Shown piece after piece: positions 9,032 through 18,614 of a DNA stretch of 55,189 bases (the stretch's first letter is position 1; the number at the start of each line of letters is the position of its first letter). Origin of the DNA: Candidatus Mediterraneibacter vanvlietii. GTDB taxonomy: Bacteria; Bacillota; Clostridia; Lachnospirales; Lachnospiraceae. The stretch covers positions 1 through 55,189 of the forward strand of contig DXGZ01000019.1 of assembly GCA_019113645.1 (NCBI GenBank). The letters run 5' to 3'. The notes under the pieces were generated by a model, which did no database searches, was not told where the DNA came from, and saw only the letters and a list, made by a program, of their open reading frames with translations. The position numbers were made by a program, and so were the translations under genes.

Positions 9032-10222
9032 CTACTCCGCGTATTCTTTTGCAAGCTCTGCGAATTTAGGCAGAGAGTTCACGATGGTTTCATAGGAAAC
9101 ACAGTAAGCGATTCGCACATATCCCGGGCATGCGAAAGAGCTTCCCGGAACAACAAGGATATTGTATTTTTTCGCAGCTGCACAGAACTCTTTCTCGTCA
9201 GCAACCGGTGATTTCACGAAGAGATAGAACGCGCCCTCCGGCTTGATGCACTCGAAGCCCAGCTCTTTGAGTCCGTTATACAGAGTCTCACGGTTTCTGT
9301 CATAGAAGGACAGATCTGTCTTCTCATTCAGGCATGCTTTCACAACCTTCTGCTGCAGAGTCGGCGCATTGACAAATCCGAGGATTCTGGTTGCGACATT
9401 TGCCGCGGAAATGATGTTCTCACTGTCCGCAGCCTCATCCGGAATCACCAGATATCCGATTCGCTCGCCCGGCAGTGACAGCGACTTGCTGTAGGAGTAT
9501 CCCACGATCGTATTGTTGTAATATTTCGTGAGATAAGGCACTTCCACACCGTCATATGCCAGTTCCCTGTATGGCTCGTCCGAGATCAGATAGATATCTG
9601 TTCCGAACTCTTTCTGCTTCTTCTCCATGATTGCCGCCAGTTTCAGGATCGTCTCCTCAGAGTAGACAACACCAGTCGGGTTGTTCGGAGTGTTGACAAT
9701 CACCGCTCTTGTCTTCGGAGTAATCTTCTCTTCGAACTCATCCAGTTTCGGCTGGAAATCCACTGTATTCGGGGACACTTCCACAAGTACACCGTCATAG
9801 TTGTTGACATAGCTTCTGTACTCGCCGAAATACGGAGCGAATACGATCACCTCGTCCCCGGGGTTGAGCAGGGATTTCAGAATCACGTTAAGACCGCCGG
9901 CAGCACCCACTGTCATGGTAATATTCTTCGCGGAAAAATTCGTTTCGAAACGCCCGTTTAACGATTCCGCGACAGCCTGGCGCACATCCTCATATCCCGC
10001 ATTGCTGTTTGTATAACCGTGAAGCACAACCGGATCTTCTTCATTGAGAAGATCGATAATCGCTTTCTTCACAGCCTCCGGCGCCGGAACATTCGGGTTG
10101 CCGAGGCTGAAATCAAATACATTCTCAGCGCCGTAGATTCCGGCAAGGCGGTTGCCTTCCTCAAACATTGCGCGGATCGCCGAACTGTTAGCCACCATGT
10201 TTTCCATTTTCTTCGATATCAT
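9032..10222 (-). CDS. Pyridoxal phosphate-dependent aminotransferase (aspartate aminotransferase-like)
   Basis: 396 residues, fold type I. Seen: FDFSLGNPNVPAP at the N-terminus, NTPNNPTGVVYSEE, a DEPYRELAYDG segment and the PLP lysine in YSKSLSLPGERIGY. The C-terminal GAFYLFVKSP and VRIAYCVSYE fit the AspC/PatA-like group. The exact amino acid partner cannot be read from sequence. It lies 6 bp behind the DUF2156 gene and just ahead of hisC, so the two aminotransferases are made together. Confidence 0.85.
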   Translation of the reverse strand: MISKKMENMVANSSAIRAMFEEGNRLAGIYGAENVFDFSLGNPNVPAPEAVKKAIIDLLNEEDPVVLHGYTNSNAGYEDVRQAVAESLNGRFETNFSAKNITMTVGAAGGLNVILKSLLNPGDEVIVFAPYFGEYRSYVNNYDGVLVEVSPNTVDFQPKLDEFEEKITPKTRAVIVNTPNNPTGVVYSEETILKLAAIMEKKQKEFGTDIYLISDEPYRELAYDGVEVPYLTKYYNNTIVGYSYSKSLSLPGERIGYLVIPDEAADSENIISAANVATRILGFVNAPTLQQKVVKACLNEKTDLSFYDRNRETLYNGLKELGFECIKPEGAFYLFVKSPVADEKEFCAAAKKYNILVVPGSSFACPGYVRIAYCVSYETIVNSLPKFAELAKEYAE

Positions 10223-10228
10223 TGTCTT

Positions 10229-11128
10229 TCACTCCTTTTCTTTCACAATCCCTTTCTCTTCCAGAAAAGCAGGCCGGTAGGAGAGTTTTGCTTTACGAAG
10301 CCCTTCCGCGCCTGTATCGTCCTCCCTGTTCACATATTTATAATCCATACATTCGTGCTGTACGAACTGCTGATTGATCATCGGGTACGCACCTTCTACG
10401 TCAGCGAATGCCTTCTCGATATGCACTACAAACGTATCGTCGCAGATCGGCTCGCCGAGAGAGAATGCCACAATCTTTCCATCGATTTTAAGCACTCCGC
10501 CCCTTAACTCCAGTTCTTTAAAAAGCCGCAGAGAATTCAGCGTCACGCACATCTCTGAATTTTTCTCCGGATCATCCTCACATCCGTTCTGGTTTCTCCA
10601 CTTAAGAGCCATCTGGAAACAGTTTTCCACGTTTTCATCGTTCAGAGACTCATATGTCCAGTTCGGATACAGATTTTTAAATTTGTTAATGTGATTTCTC
10701 TTCGCGTGAAGCTTCTTCCCTGCAAGAGTCGCCAGCTTCTCTGTCTCATATATATAATCCGCGTAGTCTCTGACATACTCGATTTCAAAGCGGTCCGGAT
10801 ACCACGCCTCAAGACAGGCGAACATCTCCGGAGTTACATTATAAAGAAGAAACGGCATTCCCTGCTCCCTGCAGTACTGCATCAGGAACTCAAGTGCTTT
10901 TTTAATATTCTCCTCTTCGCCTGCCGGGAAAGAAAAGGCAGGCTGATCGCCCATATTCCGGAACACGAGCGTATCTTCGATAATCGCATACTGAACCTTG
11001 TAGTGTCTGGACCACAGATATACATTGACAAAGGTGCGCTCGCAGCTTCTGCTCGGGGATTTGCGGAAATATTCCGTAATAATCTCCCTGTCCTCCAGTT
11101 CAGGGCGCTTAAATACTGGTTCTGTCAT
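10229..11128 (-). CDS. DUF2156 protein (phosphatidylglycerol lysyltransferase C-terminal-like, GNAT fold)
   Basis: 299 residues made only of the soluble acyltransferase-like domain that forms the C-terminal half of MprF-type enzymes; no membrane helices are seen. Recognisable family patterns are SCERTFVNVYLWSRHYK near the N-terminus, AGKKLHAKRNHINKF in the middle, and GGVLKIDGKIVAFSLGEPICDDTFVVHIEKA followed by INQQFVQH and NREDDTGAEGLRKAKLSYRP near the end. The free-standing form is common in clostridia and its substrate is not known; aminoacylation of a lipid or peptide is only an inference. It abuts prfA with 3 bp between them. Confidence 0.85.
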   Translation of the reverse strand: MTEPVFKRPELEDREIITEYFRKSPSRSCERTFVNVYLWSRHYKVQYAIIEDTLVFRNMGDQPAFSFPAGEEENIKKALEFLMQYCREQGMPFLLYNVTPEMFACLEAWYPDRFEIEYVRDYADYIYETEKLATLAGKKLHAKRNHINKFKNLYPNWTYESLNDENVENCFQMALKWRNQNGCEDDPEKNSEMCVTLNSLRLFKELELRGGVLKIDGKIVAFSLGEPICDDTFVVHIEKAFADVEGAYPMINQQFVQHECMDYKYVNREDDTGAEGLRKAKLSYRPAFLEEKGIVKEKE

Positions 11129-11131
11129 CCG

Positions 11132-12202
11132 TTATTCCTCCATTTTTGCCAGTTTTGCCGTCTGATCTGCTGCGATCAGGCTGTCGATTATTTCATCCAG
11201 GTCACCATTTAACACGGAATCCAGTTTGTGAAGCGTAAGTTTGATTCTGTGGTCTGTCACACGTCCCTGCGGGAAATTGTAAGTACGGATCTTCTCAGAG
11301 CGGTCTCCTGTTCCGATCTGACTTCTTCTCGCCTCCGCCTCAGATGCCTGCTGCTTCTCCAGCTCCAGGTCATACAGTTTGGAACGCAGAAGACGGAATG
11401 CTTTCTCTTTGTTCTGAAGCTGAGATTTTTCTGTCTGGCTGTAGATCACGATTCCGGTCGGGAAGTGAGTCAGACGCACAGCGGAATCAGTCGTATTGAC
11501 ACACTGACCGCCGTTTCCCGACGCACGCATAACATCAATTCGGATATCTTTCTCATCGATCACAACATCTACTTCCTCTGCCTCCGGCATAATTGCTACT
11601 GTGATCGTGGATGTATGGATTCTTCCGCCGCTCTCCGTCTCCGGAACTCTCTGCACACGATGAACGCCGCTCTCATACTTCAGCCTTGAGTATGCACCCT
11701 GCCCGGTGATCATAAACACACATTCCTTAAATCCGCCGATTCCATTCTCATTTAAAGAAATCAGCTCAGTTCTCCATCCACGGCTGTCCGCATAGTGCAC
11801 GTACATCCGGTAGATTTCAGCAGCAAAGAGAGCTGCTTCATCTCCGCCCGCACCCGCGCGGATCTCCACGATAACGTTCTTGTCATCGTTCGGGTCTTTC
11901 GGGAGAAGAAGGATCTTCAGTTCCTGTTCCAGCTCTTCCACCCGTTTTCTCGACTCGTTCAGCTCTTCCTTTGCCAGTTCACGCATATCCTCATCTGATT
12001 CGTCCTCCAGCAGCGCAAGACTGTCTTCAATATTCTGTGTACATTTCTTGTATTCCGTGTAAGCCTCAACGATAGGCGCCAGATCACTCTGTTCTTTCAT
12101 GAGCTTCCGGAAGCGGGACTGGTCATCCGCAACGCCCGGCTCCTGAAGTTCGCCCATCACTTCTTCGTAACGAATCAGCAAATCATCTAATCTGTCAAAC
12201 AT
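11132..12202 (-). CDS. prfA: Peptide chain release factor 1
   Basis: 356 residues; reads UAA/UAG in the ribosomal A site and triggers peptide release. The catalytic GGQ sits in [19 protein letters not shown], a slight variant of the usual GAGGQHVN. The domain-2 stop-codon loop and [14 protein letters not shown] are present, and the length is normal. The methyltransferase for the GGQ glutamine (prmC) lies directly upstream in the same string, the usual prmC-prfA pairing. Confidence 0.97.
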   Translation of the reverse strand: MFDRLDDLLIRYEEVMGELQEPGVADDQSRFRKLMKEQSDLAPIVEAYTEYKKCTQNIEDSLALLEDESDEDMRELAKEELNESRKRVEELEQELKILLLPKDPNDDKNVIVEIRAGAGGDEAALFAAEIYRMYVHYADSRGWRTELISLNENGIGGFKECVFMITGQGAYSRLKYESGVHRVQRVPETESGGRIHTSTITVAIMPEAEEVDVVIDEKDIRIDVMRASGNGGQCVNTTDSAVRLTHFPTGIVIYSQTEKSQLQNKEKAFRLLRSKLYDLELEKQQASEAEARRSQIGTGDRSEKIRTYNFPQGRVTDHRIKLTLHKLDSVLNGDLDEIIDSLIAADQTAKLAKMEE

Positions 12203-12226
12203 GTTTCCTCTGTCCTTTTCTAAAAT

Positions 12227-13099
12227 CTAATCTTTTTTACTATATCTTCCATATACAACCCGGTCAAGCCCCGCCAGGTCTTTCTTTATCTCAACATCAT
12301 CGAAACCGTGCTCTCTCATCATAGAAGAGACCGCCTCCGCCTGATCATATCCGATCTCAAAGAGCAGATATCCGCCTTCTCTGAGCCAGCTGCCGCTCTG
12401 CTCTGTAATGGCCCGGTAAAAATAGAGCCCGTCCTCCCGTCCGTCCAGTGCCATGACCGGATCGTGGAGCCTGACCTCCTCCTGAAGCCCGGCAATCTCA
12501 GCGGATTTTATATACGGCGGATTGGAGAGAATCATATCGAACCTTTCCTCCGTATCCCTCAGACTTTCAAACAGGTCCCCCTGGATAAAAGAAGCCGGAA
12601 TCTTTAACCTCGCGGCGTTTCTGCGCGCCACTTCCAGCGCTTTCTCCGAGAGATCGCTGCCGGTTCCCTCAGCCGGGACCCTGCAGTAATAAAGCACGCT
12701 CAAGAGAATACATCCGGATCCGGTGCACAGATCCAGGATCTTCGCTTTATCTCCGGATGAGAAATCCTTCCTTTTCAGAATCTCCAGCGCCTGCTCCACC
12801 AGGATCTCCGTATCCTGTCTCGGTATCAGAACATTTTCATTTACCGAGAACTCCAGCCCCATGAACTCCTGCGTTCCCGTGATGTGCTGCAGGGGAATAT
12901 GGGCGGAGCGCCTGGTGATATGCTCCTGATATGCTGCGTACTGTTCTTCCGAAAGTACCTGATCAGGATCTGTAAAATATCTCGCGCGGCTGATGCCGGT
13001 AACAAATTCCAGCAGATACCATGCGTCAAGACCCGCATCAGGGATCTCCGCATCCATAAGCCGTCTTCTTCCCTCAGCCAGCGCTTCCTTCAGCTTCAT
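12227..13099 (-). CDS. prmC: Release factor glutamine methyltransferase
   Basis: 290 residues. Methylates the GGQ glutamine of release factors using S-adenosylmethionine. Seen: an N-terminal helical domain, VLIPRQDTE, the SAM site ILDLCTGSGCILLSVLYY, and the signature SNPPYIKSAEI. The start at 13099 is preferred to 13117: AAGGAG lies 6 bases ahead and the ATG overlaps the DUF1385 stop as ATGA, a sign of translational coupling. Confidence 0.95.
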   Translation of the reverse strand: MKLKEALAEGRRRLMDAEIPDAGLDAWYLLEFVTGISRARYFTDPDQVLSEEQYAAYQEHITRRSAHIPLQHITGTQEFMGLEFSVNENVLIPRQDTEILVEQALEILKRKDFSSGDKAKILDLCTGSGCILLSVLYYCRVPAEGTGSDLSEKALEVARRNAARLKIPASFIQGDLFESLRDTEERFDMILSNPPYIKSAEIAGLQEEVRLHDPVMALDGREDGLYFYRAITEQSGSWLREGGYLLFEIGYDQAEAVSSMMREHGFDDVEIKKDLAGLDRVVYGRYSKKD

Positions 13100-14010
13100 A
13101 AGTTCTCCTTCTGCCATGTGCGCCAGTCAAACACTTCCTCCACGGCGCGGATGCCGACTTCAATCATGCTGTCATCCGGTTCTTTTGTTGTCATGTTCTG
13201 CACCCACATTCCCGGCTGGCTCAGAGCATTGATCACCACATTATCACTGTTTCCCGCGAGACGGATGATCTCGTAGGACACGCCCGCTATTACCGGAAGA
13301 AGCGCTATACGGATCAGCACTCTCGCCACCTGTGACTCCGCTGTGATGAAGAAGCAGAAAATAATACTGACAATCATCACAAAGAACAGAAAACTGGTCC
13401 CGCAGCGCTTGTGCTGCTTGGAACTTTTCCTGACGTTCTCCACATTCAGCTCCAGCCCGTGCTCGATGCAGTTGATGCACTTGTGTTCCGCACCGTGATA
13501 CATGAACGTCCGTTTGATATCATTTGTCCTGGAGATCAGGAACACATAGAGCAGAAAGATCGCTACACGGATTACGCCCTCGAAAATCGTCATGGCCGCT
13601 CTGGAAGATGTGTACTTCTCTACGAAACTGCTCAGGAAATACGGAAGCACCATGAAAAGAACTACCGCAATCACAATCGCCAGAACCACAGTAAGATTCA
13701 TGAACAGCTTTTCTCTTTTTTCCTGTTTCTCTGCTTCGGCTCCTGTCAGCGTCTCTTCTTCCTCGTCCTCAAAAAAACTTGCTGAAAACATCAGCGTCTT
13801 CATTCCAAGGACAAGGGAGTCCACAAAATTAAATATCCCGCGTACAAACGGAATCTTAAGGGGAGTCTTCCATGGGATCACGCTGTGATACTCCTGTACG
13901 TCAACAGCAATCTCCCCGTCAGTTTTGCGGACCGCGACAGAATACTTTCCGCCGTTTCGCATCATGATGCCTTCCAGTACTGCCTGTCCTCCTATGTTTG
14001 ATGACTTCAT
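13096..14010 (-). CDS. DUF1385 membrane protein (YqhQ-like)
   Basis: 304 residues. Family signature GGQAVLEGIMMRNGGKYSVAVRK at the N-terminus and YHGAEHKCINCIEHGLEL in the middle, with a cluster of conserved His/Cys. About four membrane helices: two at roughly 110-180, one around 215-235 and one around 240-255. An acidic patch (EDEEEETLTGAEAEKQEK) precedes the first helix. The family is widespread in Firmicutes next to rpmE, prmC and prfA, as here; its biochemical role is not established. Start has GGGAGG upstream. Confidence 0.9.
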   Translation of the reverse strand: MKSSNIGGQAVLEGIMMRNGGKYSVAVRKTDGEIAVDVQEYHSVIPWKTPLKIPFVRGIFNFVDSLVLGMKTLMFSASFFEDEEEETLTGAEAEKQEKREKLFMNLTVVLAIVIAVVLFMVLPYFLSSFVEKYTSSRAAMTIFEGVIRVAIFLLYVFLISRTNDIKRTFMYHGAEHKCINCIEHGLELNVENVRKSSKQHKRCGTSFLFFVMIVSIIFCFFITAESQVARVLIRIALLPVIAGVSYEIIRLAGNSDNVVINALSQPGMWVQNMTTKEPDDSMIEVGIRAVEEVFDWRTWQKENL

Positions 14011-14039
14011 AGTCCCTCCCGTCTAAACTTCTTTTAATA

Positions 14040-14072
14040 CGCAAAGAGGCTGAGATGCTACCACCTCAGCCT
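14040..14072 (-). terminator. Hairpin terminator behind rpmE
   Basis: Minus strand: an 8-bp stem AGGCTGAG/CTCAGCCT with a 10-nt loop (14047-14072), followed by a weak T-rich tail. Read-through into DUF1385-prmC-prfA is likely because no strong promoter lies between. Confidence 0.55.
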
Positions 14073-14086
14073 GCTGCATTAATTTC

Positions 14087-14287
14087 TTATTTAATACCGT
14101 ATTTCTTGTTGAACTTGTCAACACGGCCGCGTGCCTGTGCTGCTTTCTGCTGTCCTGTGTAGAACGGATGGCACTTAGAGCAGATCTCAACGTGGATGTT
14201 TTCCTTTGTGGATCCTGTCACAAATGTGTTTCCGCAGTTGCAGGTCACTGTTGCCTGATAATAATTCGGATGGATTCCTTCGCGCAT
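14087..14287 (-). CDS. rpmE: 50S ribosomal protein L31, zinc-binding type
   Basis: 66 residues from the ATG at 14287, which has GAGAGG 8 bases ahead; the upstream in-frame GTG is less likely. Four cysteines in CNCG and [10 protein letters not shown] form the zinc ribbon, so this is the zinc-bearing (C+) L31 and not the zinc-free paralogue used under zinc starvation. The C-terminal [17 protein letters not shown] is typical. Confidence 0.97.
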   Translation of the reverse strand: MREGIHPNYYQATVTCNCGNTFVTGSTKENIHVEICSKCHPFYTGQQKAAQARGRVDKFNKKYGIK

Positions 14288-14348
14288 GATTTTCACCTCT
14301 CTATTTCAAAATTACTTAATTTAATTATAATCTCTAAACAGCTTTCTA

Positions 14349-14377
14349 ATTGTATCATAAGATATTTTCTTTTGCAA
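14349..14377 (-). promoter_or_regulatory. Predicted sigma-A promoter of rpmE
   Basis: Minus strand: TTGCAA (14372-14377), 17-bp spacer, TACAAT (14349-14354), about 60 bp ahead of the rpmE start and just behind the rho stop. Confidence 0.65.
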
Positions 14378-14384
14378 CTGTTTT

Positions 14385-15734
14385 TTATATAAACTTCTGA
14401 CGGTTCACCTGATGCACAAGCTCAGCATTTGTTTTCGTACGGGAAAACATATTGAGAAGATTGTCTGTAGCTTCATCGGCTTTCATTCCGTTCAGCGCCT
14501 TGCGCATAATGTAGACAGCTTCCTGCTCTTCTTTATTAAGAAGAAGATCTTCACGTCTTGTTCCGGATTTGGCAATGTCAATCGCGGGAAATACTCTCTT
14601 CTCCTGAAGTTTCCGGTCAAGGATCAGCTCCATGTTTCCGGTTCCCTTGAACTCCTCGTATACAACGTCGTCCATTTTGCTTCCCGTATCGACAAGCGCT
14701 GTAGCGAGGATAGTAAGGCTTCCTCCCTCACGCATATTTCTGGCCGCGCCGAAGAAACGCTTCGGACTGTAGAGAGCCGCCGGGTCAAGACCGCCTGAGA
14801 GAGTTCTTCCCGAAGGCGGAACGATCAGGTTGTACGCACGTGAAAGCCTTGTGATGCTGTCAAGCAGGATCATAACATCATTCCCGTGCTCTACCAGACG
14901 TTTTGCCCGGGCGATCACCATTTCAGAGACTCGTTTGTGATGTTCCGGAAGTTCGTCGAAGGTTGAATGGATCACTTCCACATTCGGGCCGGAGATCGCT
15001 TCTTTTATATCTGTTACCTCCTCCGGGCGCTCATCGATCAGGAGGATCAGCAGATGCATATGAGGTTCTGATTTCTGAACCGCGAGAGCCACCTCTTTTA
15101 AGAGCGTAGTCTTGCCTGCCTTCGGCGGGGACACGATCATTCCTCTCTGCCCCTTTCCGATCGGGGAGATCAGATCCACGATCCGCATCGCCGTGCTGCT
15201 GCCAGCTGACTCAAGGCGGATTCTCCGGTTCGGGAAGATCGGAGTCAGATCCTCAAAATTCTTTCTCTTCATGGCTTCCGCCGGGCGCAGTCCATTAATT
15301 GTGGAAACATAGAGAAGGGCGCTGAACTTCTCGCTCTGTGTCTTCACTCTCGTATTTCCCGTCAGGATATCTCCGGTCTTCAGCCCAAATCTGCGGATCT
15401 GTGCCGGAGACACATATACATCGTTCTCACCCGGAAGATAATTGTCACTCCGGATAAATCCGAATCCGTCCTGCATGACTTCGAGAATACCGTTTGCGGT
15501 ATGTCCGCTGTCAAGCTGCTCGATATCCGTCTCCGCCCTCTTCTCCTTCATCTCTTCTTTTACTTCTTCTTTCGCCTCTGTGGCGGCTTCCTGCTGTTCT
15601 TCCTGTTCATCAAGAGCAAGCATGGCATCAATCAGCTCACTTTTTTTCAGAGTGGAAACGCCTCTCATCTTCCTTGCCTTTGCAAGCTCTTTCAGTGTTG
15701 TCAGAGGGAGTGACTCATACTTTTCTCGTGTCAT
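14385..15734 (-). CDS. rho: Transcription termination factor Rho
   Basis: 449 residues; hexameric RNA-dependent ATPase that ends transcription. Seen: N-terminal SAP-like segment ([21 protein letters not shown]), an inserted Glu/Lys-rich stretch at about 45-75, the cold-shock RNA-binding fold ([28 protein letters not shown]), P-loop [10 protein letters not shown], Walker [14 protein letters not shown], and the Q/R loops ([12 protein letters not shown]). The start at 15734 is preferred over the ATG two codons earlier because AAAGGA is then 7 bases away. A consensus promoter lies upstream. Confidence 0.97.
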   Translation of the reverse strand: MTREKYESLPLTTLKELAKARKMRGVSTLKKSELIDAMLALDEQEEQQEAATEAKEEVKEEMKEKRAETDIEQLDSGHTANGILEVMQDGFGFIRSDNYLPGENDVYVSPAQIRRFGLKTGDILTGNTRVKTQSEKFSALLYVSTINGLRPAEAMKRKNFEDLTPIFPNRRIRLESAGSSTAMRIVDLISPIGKGQRGMIVSPPKAGKTTLLKEVALAVQKSEPHMHLLILLIDERPEEVTDIKEAISGPNVEVIHSTFDELPEHHKRVSEMVIARAKRLVEHGNDVMILLDSITRLSRAYNLIVPPSGRTLSGGLDPAALYSPKRFFGAARNMREGGSLTILATALVDTGSKMDDVVYEEFKGTGNMELILDRKLQEKRVFPAIDIAKSGTRREDLLLNKEEQEAVYIMRKALNGMKADEATDNLLNMFSRTKTNAELVHQVNRQKFI

Positions 15735-15846
15735 AACCATTTCCTTTCATTATAATATTTGTTTTCTGGTTTTTTTCTATTTTAAATGCTGCGGGAATTT
15801 CGTCTGAATTGACATAAAATCGATAAACTGCATTAAATATGCAACT

Positions 15847-15875
15847 ATTATACATTTCATCCCCACCCTTGTCAA
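15847..15875 (-). promoter_or_regulatory. Consensus sigma-A promoter of rho
   Basis: Minus strand: TTGACA (15870-15875), 17-bp spacer, TATAAT (15847-15852). The leader of about 105 nt holds no obvious structured element. The -35 box physically overlaps that of the divergent malic enzyme promoter. Confidence 0.85.
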
Positions 15876-15898
15876 GCCGTGGGTGAAAGTGCTATTAT
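15869..15898 (+). promoter_or_regulatory. Predicted promoter of the malic enzyme gene
   Basis: Plus strand: TTGTCA (15869-15874), 18-bp spacer, TATTAT (15893-15898). The leader contains a small hairpin, CAGCC/GGCTG. Confidence 0.6.
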
Positions 15899-15968
15899 AA
15901 ACAATGACAATTCAGCCACAGGGCTGAGCTGTTGCTACATATCAGCAAAAATGAGTGAGGTAATCAAA

Positions 15969-17117
15969 ATGACGAATAACGAGAAAGCACTAATGATGCA
16001 TGAACAGTGGAACGGAAAGATCGAGACTACCGCAAAATCCCATGTCAATTCCCGCGATGATCTCGCCATTGCATATACGCCGGGCGTGGCGGAGCCCTGC
16101 AAAGTCATTGCAGAAGACCCGGAAGCCGCCTATAAGTATACTATGAAAGCGAACACTGTCGCTGTCGTCTCTGATGGGAGCGCGGTCCTGGGACTTGGAA
16201 ACATCGGCGCTCTTGCTGCGATGCCGGTTATGGAAGGGAAAGCTGTTCTCTTCAAGGAATTTGGCGGAGTCAACGCTGTTCCGATCTGTCTGGACACCCA
16301 GGATACGGAAGAGATCATAAAAACCGTGGTCAACATCGCCCCTGCCTTCGGCGGGATCAATCTGGAGGACATCTCCGCTCCCCGCTGTTTTGAGATCGAA
16401 ACCCGTTTAAAAGAACTGCTGGACATTCCTGTATTTCACGATGACCAGCACGGAACTGCCATCGTCGTCCTTGCCGGCATCATCAATGCGCTGAAGGTAA
16501 CCGGCAAAAAGAAAGAAGACTGCCGGATCGTGGTAAACGGAGCCGGAAGCGCCGGTGTGGCGATTACAAAACTTCTTTTGACATATGGGTTCCCTCATAT
16601 TACAATGTGTGATATCAACGGAATCATCTCTCAGGCATCCGAGAATCTGAACTGGATGCAGAAAGAAATGGCGAAAGTAACCAATCTGGAGAATCAGACC
16701 GGCACACTGGCTGACGCGTTAAAAGGCGCAGACATCTTTATCGGTGTATCTGCACCGGGCATTGTCTCCCAGGAGATGGTCTCTTCCATGAATCATGACG
16801 CCATCCTCTTCGCCATGGCGAATCCGGTTCCGGAAATCATGCCGGATCTTGCAAAAGCAGCCGGTGCGAAGGTAGTCGGTACAGGACGCTCGGATTTCCC
16901 GAATCAGGTCAACAATGTCGTGGCCTTCCCGGGAATTTTCAAGGGAGCTCTGGAGGGACGCGCCACACAGATTACAGAGGAGATGAAGCTTGCCGCTGCC
17001 GAGGCAATCGCAGGGCTTGTATCCGATGAAGAATTAAACGAGGACAACATTCTACCTCAGGCGTTCGATCCCCGCGTGGCGGATACGGTAAGCCGTGCGA
17101 TCAGAGAACGGATCTGA
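15969..17117 (+). CDS. NAD(P)-dependent malic enzyme
   Basis: 382 residues; oxidative decarboxylation of malate to pyruvate. Start MTNNEKAL at 15969 with GTGAGG 7 bases ahead; longer in-frame starts at 15879 and 15951 would add residues foreign to the family. Seen: YTPGVAEPC, SDGSAVLGLGNIG, the metal-site segment FHDDQHGTAIV, and the nucleotide fold VVNGAGSAGVAITKLL. This is the short form without a phosphotransacetylase tail. The coenzyme preference cannot be told with certainty. The radical SAM gene follows after 2 bp. Confidence 0.93.
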   Translation: MTNNEKALMMHEQWNGKIETTAKSHVNSRDDLAIAYTPGVAEPCKVIAEDPEAAYKYTMKANTVAVVSDGSAVLGLGNIGALAAMPVMEGKAVLFKEFGGVNAVPICLDTQDTEEIIKTVVNIAPAFGGINLEDISAPRCFEIETRLKELLDIPVFHDDQHGTAIVVLAGIINALKVTGKKKEDCRIVVNGAGSAGVAITKLLLTYGFPHITMCDINGIISQASENLNWMQKEMAKVTNLENQTGTLADALKGADIFIGVSAPGIVSQEMVSSMNHDAILFAMANPVPEIMPDLAKAAGAKVVGTGRSDFPNQVNNVVAFPGIFKGALEGRATQITEEMKLAAAEAIAGLVSDEELNEDNILPQAFDPRVADTVSRAIRERI

Positions 17118-17119
17118 CG

Positions 17120-18109
17120 ATGAATCCTTCTGACTTCAAGACTTCCGAGGGGGCTGCGGCAGCAGTGCCTGAAAACAGCGCCCCCATTCGCTGGGGAGAA
17201 AAAAGGTATCATTCACTGGACTTTGAACTCAGGGATCGGTTCGGTGAGAAAGTTTATAAGATTACATTGAACGGCGGCATGACCTGTCCCAACCGGGATG
17301 GAAAGATCAGCACCGGCGGCTGCATCTTCTGCAGTGCCCGTGGTTCCGGCGATTTTGCCGGAAGTGCCGCCCATACCATAACAGAGCAGCTCGCCGAAGG
17401 AAAACGCGACCTTCTGAGCAAACGGCCGGTGCATTCATATATCGCCTATTTCCAGGCGTTTACAAACACCTACGGTCCTGTAGATTACCTGGAACAGATC
17501 TTCACCGAAGCGATTGAAGATCCGGAAGTGAAAGTTCTTTCCATCGCCACCCGTCCGGACTGTCTGGACAGCGATGTACTGGATCTGCTCGGGCGGCTGA
17601 ATCGCAGAAAGCCAGTCTGGGTGGAACTGGGACTTCAGACGATTCATCCGAAAACAGCCCGGTTCATCCGGAGAGGATACGAACTCGACGTATTTGACAA
17701 CGCTGTTCGGAACCTCCGGGCGCTGGGAATCGAAGTAATTGTGCATGTTATACTGTATCTTCCCGGAGAGACGGAAGAGATGATGTTCGATACCATCGAT
17801 TATCTGAACCACGCGGATATTCAGGGGATCAAGCTTCAGCTTCTTCACGTTCTCAGAGACACTGATCTCGCCCGGGTCTATGAGACAGAACCGTTCCACA
17901 CACCTGACATGGAAGAATATATCCGGATGACCTGCAGGTGCATTGCCAGGCTCAGGTCTGACATTGTCATTCACCGTCTGACCGGAGACGGGCCGAAAGA
18001 TCTGCTGATCGCTCCGCTGTGGACCGGAGCAAAACGCACGGTATTGAACCGGCTTCATCAACACATGAAAGAAAATGATATCTGGCAGGGAAAGGAGTAT
18101 CATGGCTGA
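17120..18109 (+). CDS. TIGR01212-family radical SAM protein (YtqA-like)
   Basis: 329 residues. The cluster cysteines lie in MTCPNRDG...GGCIFCSARGSGDF, the special spacing of the YtqA/YhcC family rather than plain CxxxCxxC. Further family marks are YFQAFTNTYGP, LSIATRPDCL, VELGLQTIH and GIKLQLLHVLRDTDL. Recent family members have been linked to tRNA modification or tetrapyrrole chemistry; no role is certain here. It is coupled to its neighbours: 2 bp behind the malic enzyme gene and overlapping the next gene by 8 bp. Confidence 0.92.
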   Translation: MNPSDFKTSEGAAAAVPENSAPIRWGEKRYHSLDFELRDRFGEKVYKITLNGGMTCPNRDGKISTGGCIFCSARGSGDFAGSAAHTITEQLAEGKRDLLSKRPVHSYIAYFQAFTNTYGPVDYLEQIFTEAIEDPEVKVLSIATRPDCLDSDVLDLLGRLNRRKPVWVELGLQTIHPKTARFIRRGYELDVFDNAVRNLRALGIEVIVHVILYLPGETEEMMFDTIDYLNHADIQGIKLQLLHVLRDTDLARVYETEPFHTPDMEEYIRMTCRCIARLRSDIVIHRLTGDGPKDLLIAPLWTGAKRTVLNRLHQHMKENDIWQGKEYHG

Positions 18110-18614
18110 AACATTTACATTATACAAACTGATCATACTTTATATGCTGAACAAAGTGGATTTTCCGCTCACAACATCTCAGATATCGGAATTCGTGCTC
18201 GACGAGGGATACACCAGTTACTTCAAACTGCAGGAAACACTCTCGGAACTGACTCAGTCCGAGCTGATTCATCCGGAGAACACCCATAACCGGACACTGT
18301 ATCACCTGACCGAGAACGGCGCTGAGACAATCCATTATTTCAGCAACAAGCTCTCTCCCGCAATCCGGGATGATATCGATGAATTTCTGAAAGAGAAACA
18401 GTATGATCTGAAAGAAGAGGCTTCAATCAAATCTGATTACTACCTCAACACGAACAGAGAATTCGAAGTGCGCTGCCAGATCGTAGAAAACGGCTCCAGC
18501 CTGATTGATCTTCGGCTGACTGTGCCGACCGAGAAAGAGGCTGAAGCCATTGTAAACCACTGGAACGGGAAGAGCCAGGAGATCTATACGTTACTCCTGA
18601 CGAATCTTCTCTAA
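18102..18614 (+). CDS. DUF4364 family protein (winged-helix-like)
   Basis: 170 residues from the ATG at 18102, with AAAGGAG in front. The N-terminal half reads like a PadR/winged-helix DNA-binding domain (KLIILYMLNKVDFPLTTSQISEFVLDEGYTSYFKLQETLSEL, then a wing around YHLTENGAETI). The C-terminal half is a small alpha/beta region with DLRLTVPTEKEA. Found in most Lachnospiraceae; targets are unknown. The 3' end overlaps the convergent rarA gene by 24 bp. Confidence 0.88.
   Translation: MAETFTLYKLIILYMLNKVDFPLTTSQISEFVLDEGYTSYFKLQETLSELTQSELIHPENTHNRTLYHLTENGAETIHYFSNKLSPAIRDDIDEFLKEKQYDLKEEASIKSDYYLNTNREFEVRCQIVENGSSLIDLRLTVPTEKEAEAIVNHWNGKSQEIYTLLLTNLL

Noticed and set aside
17120-18109. Radical SAM gene as HemN/coproporphyrinogen oxidase
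   Set aside because: The cysteine spacing and YFQAFTNTYGP motif are those of the YtqA/TIGR01212 family.
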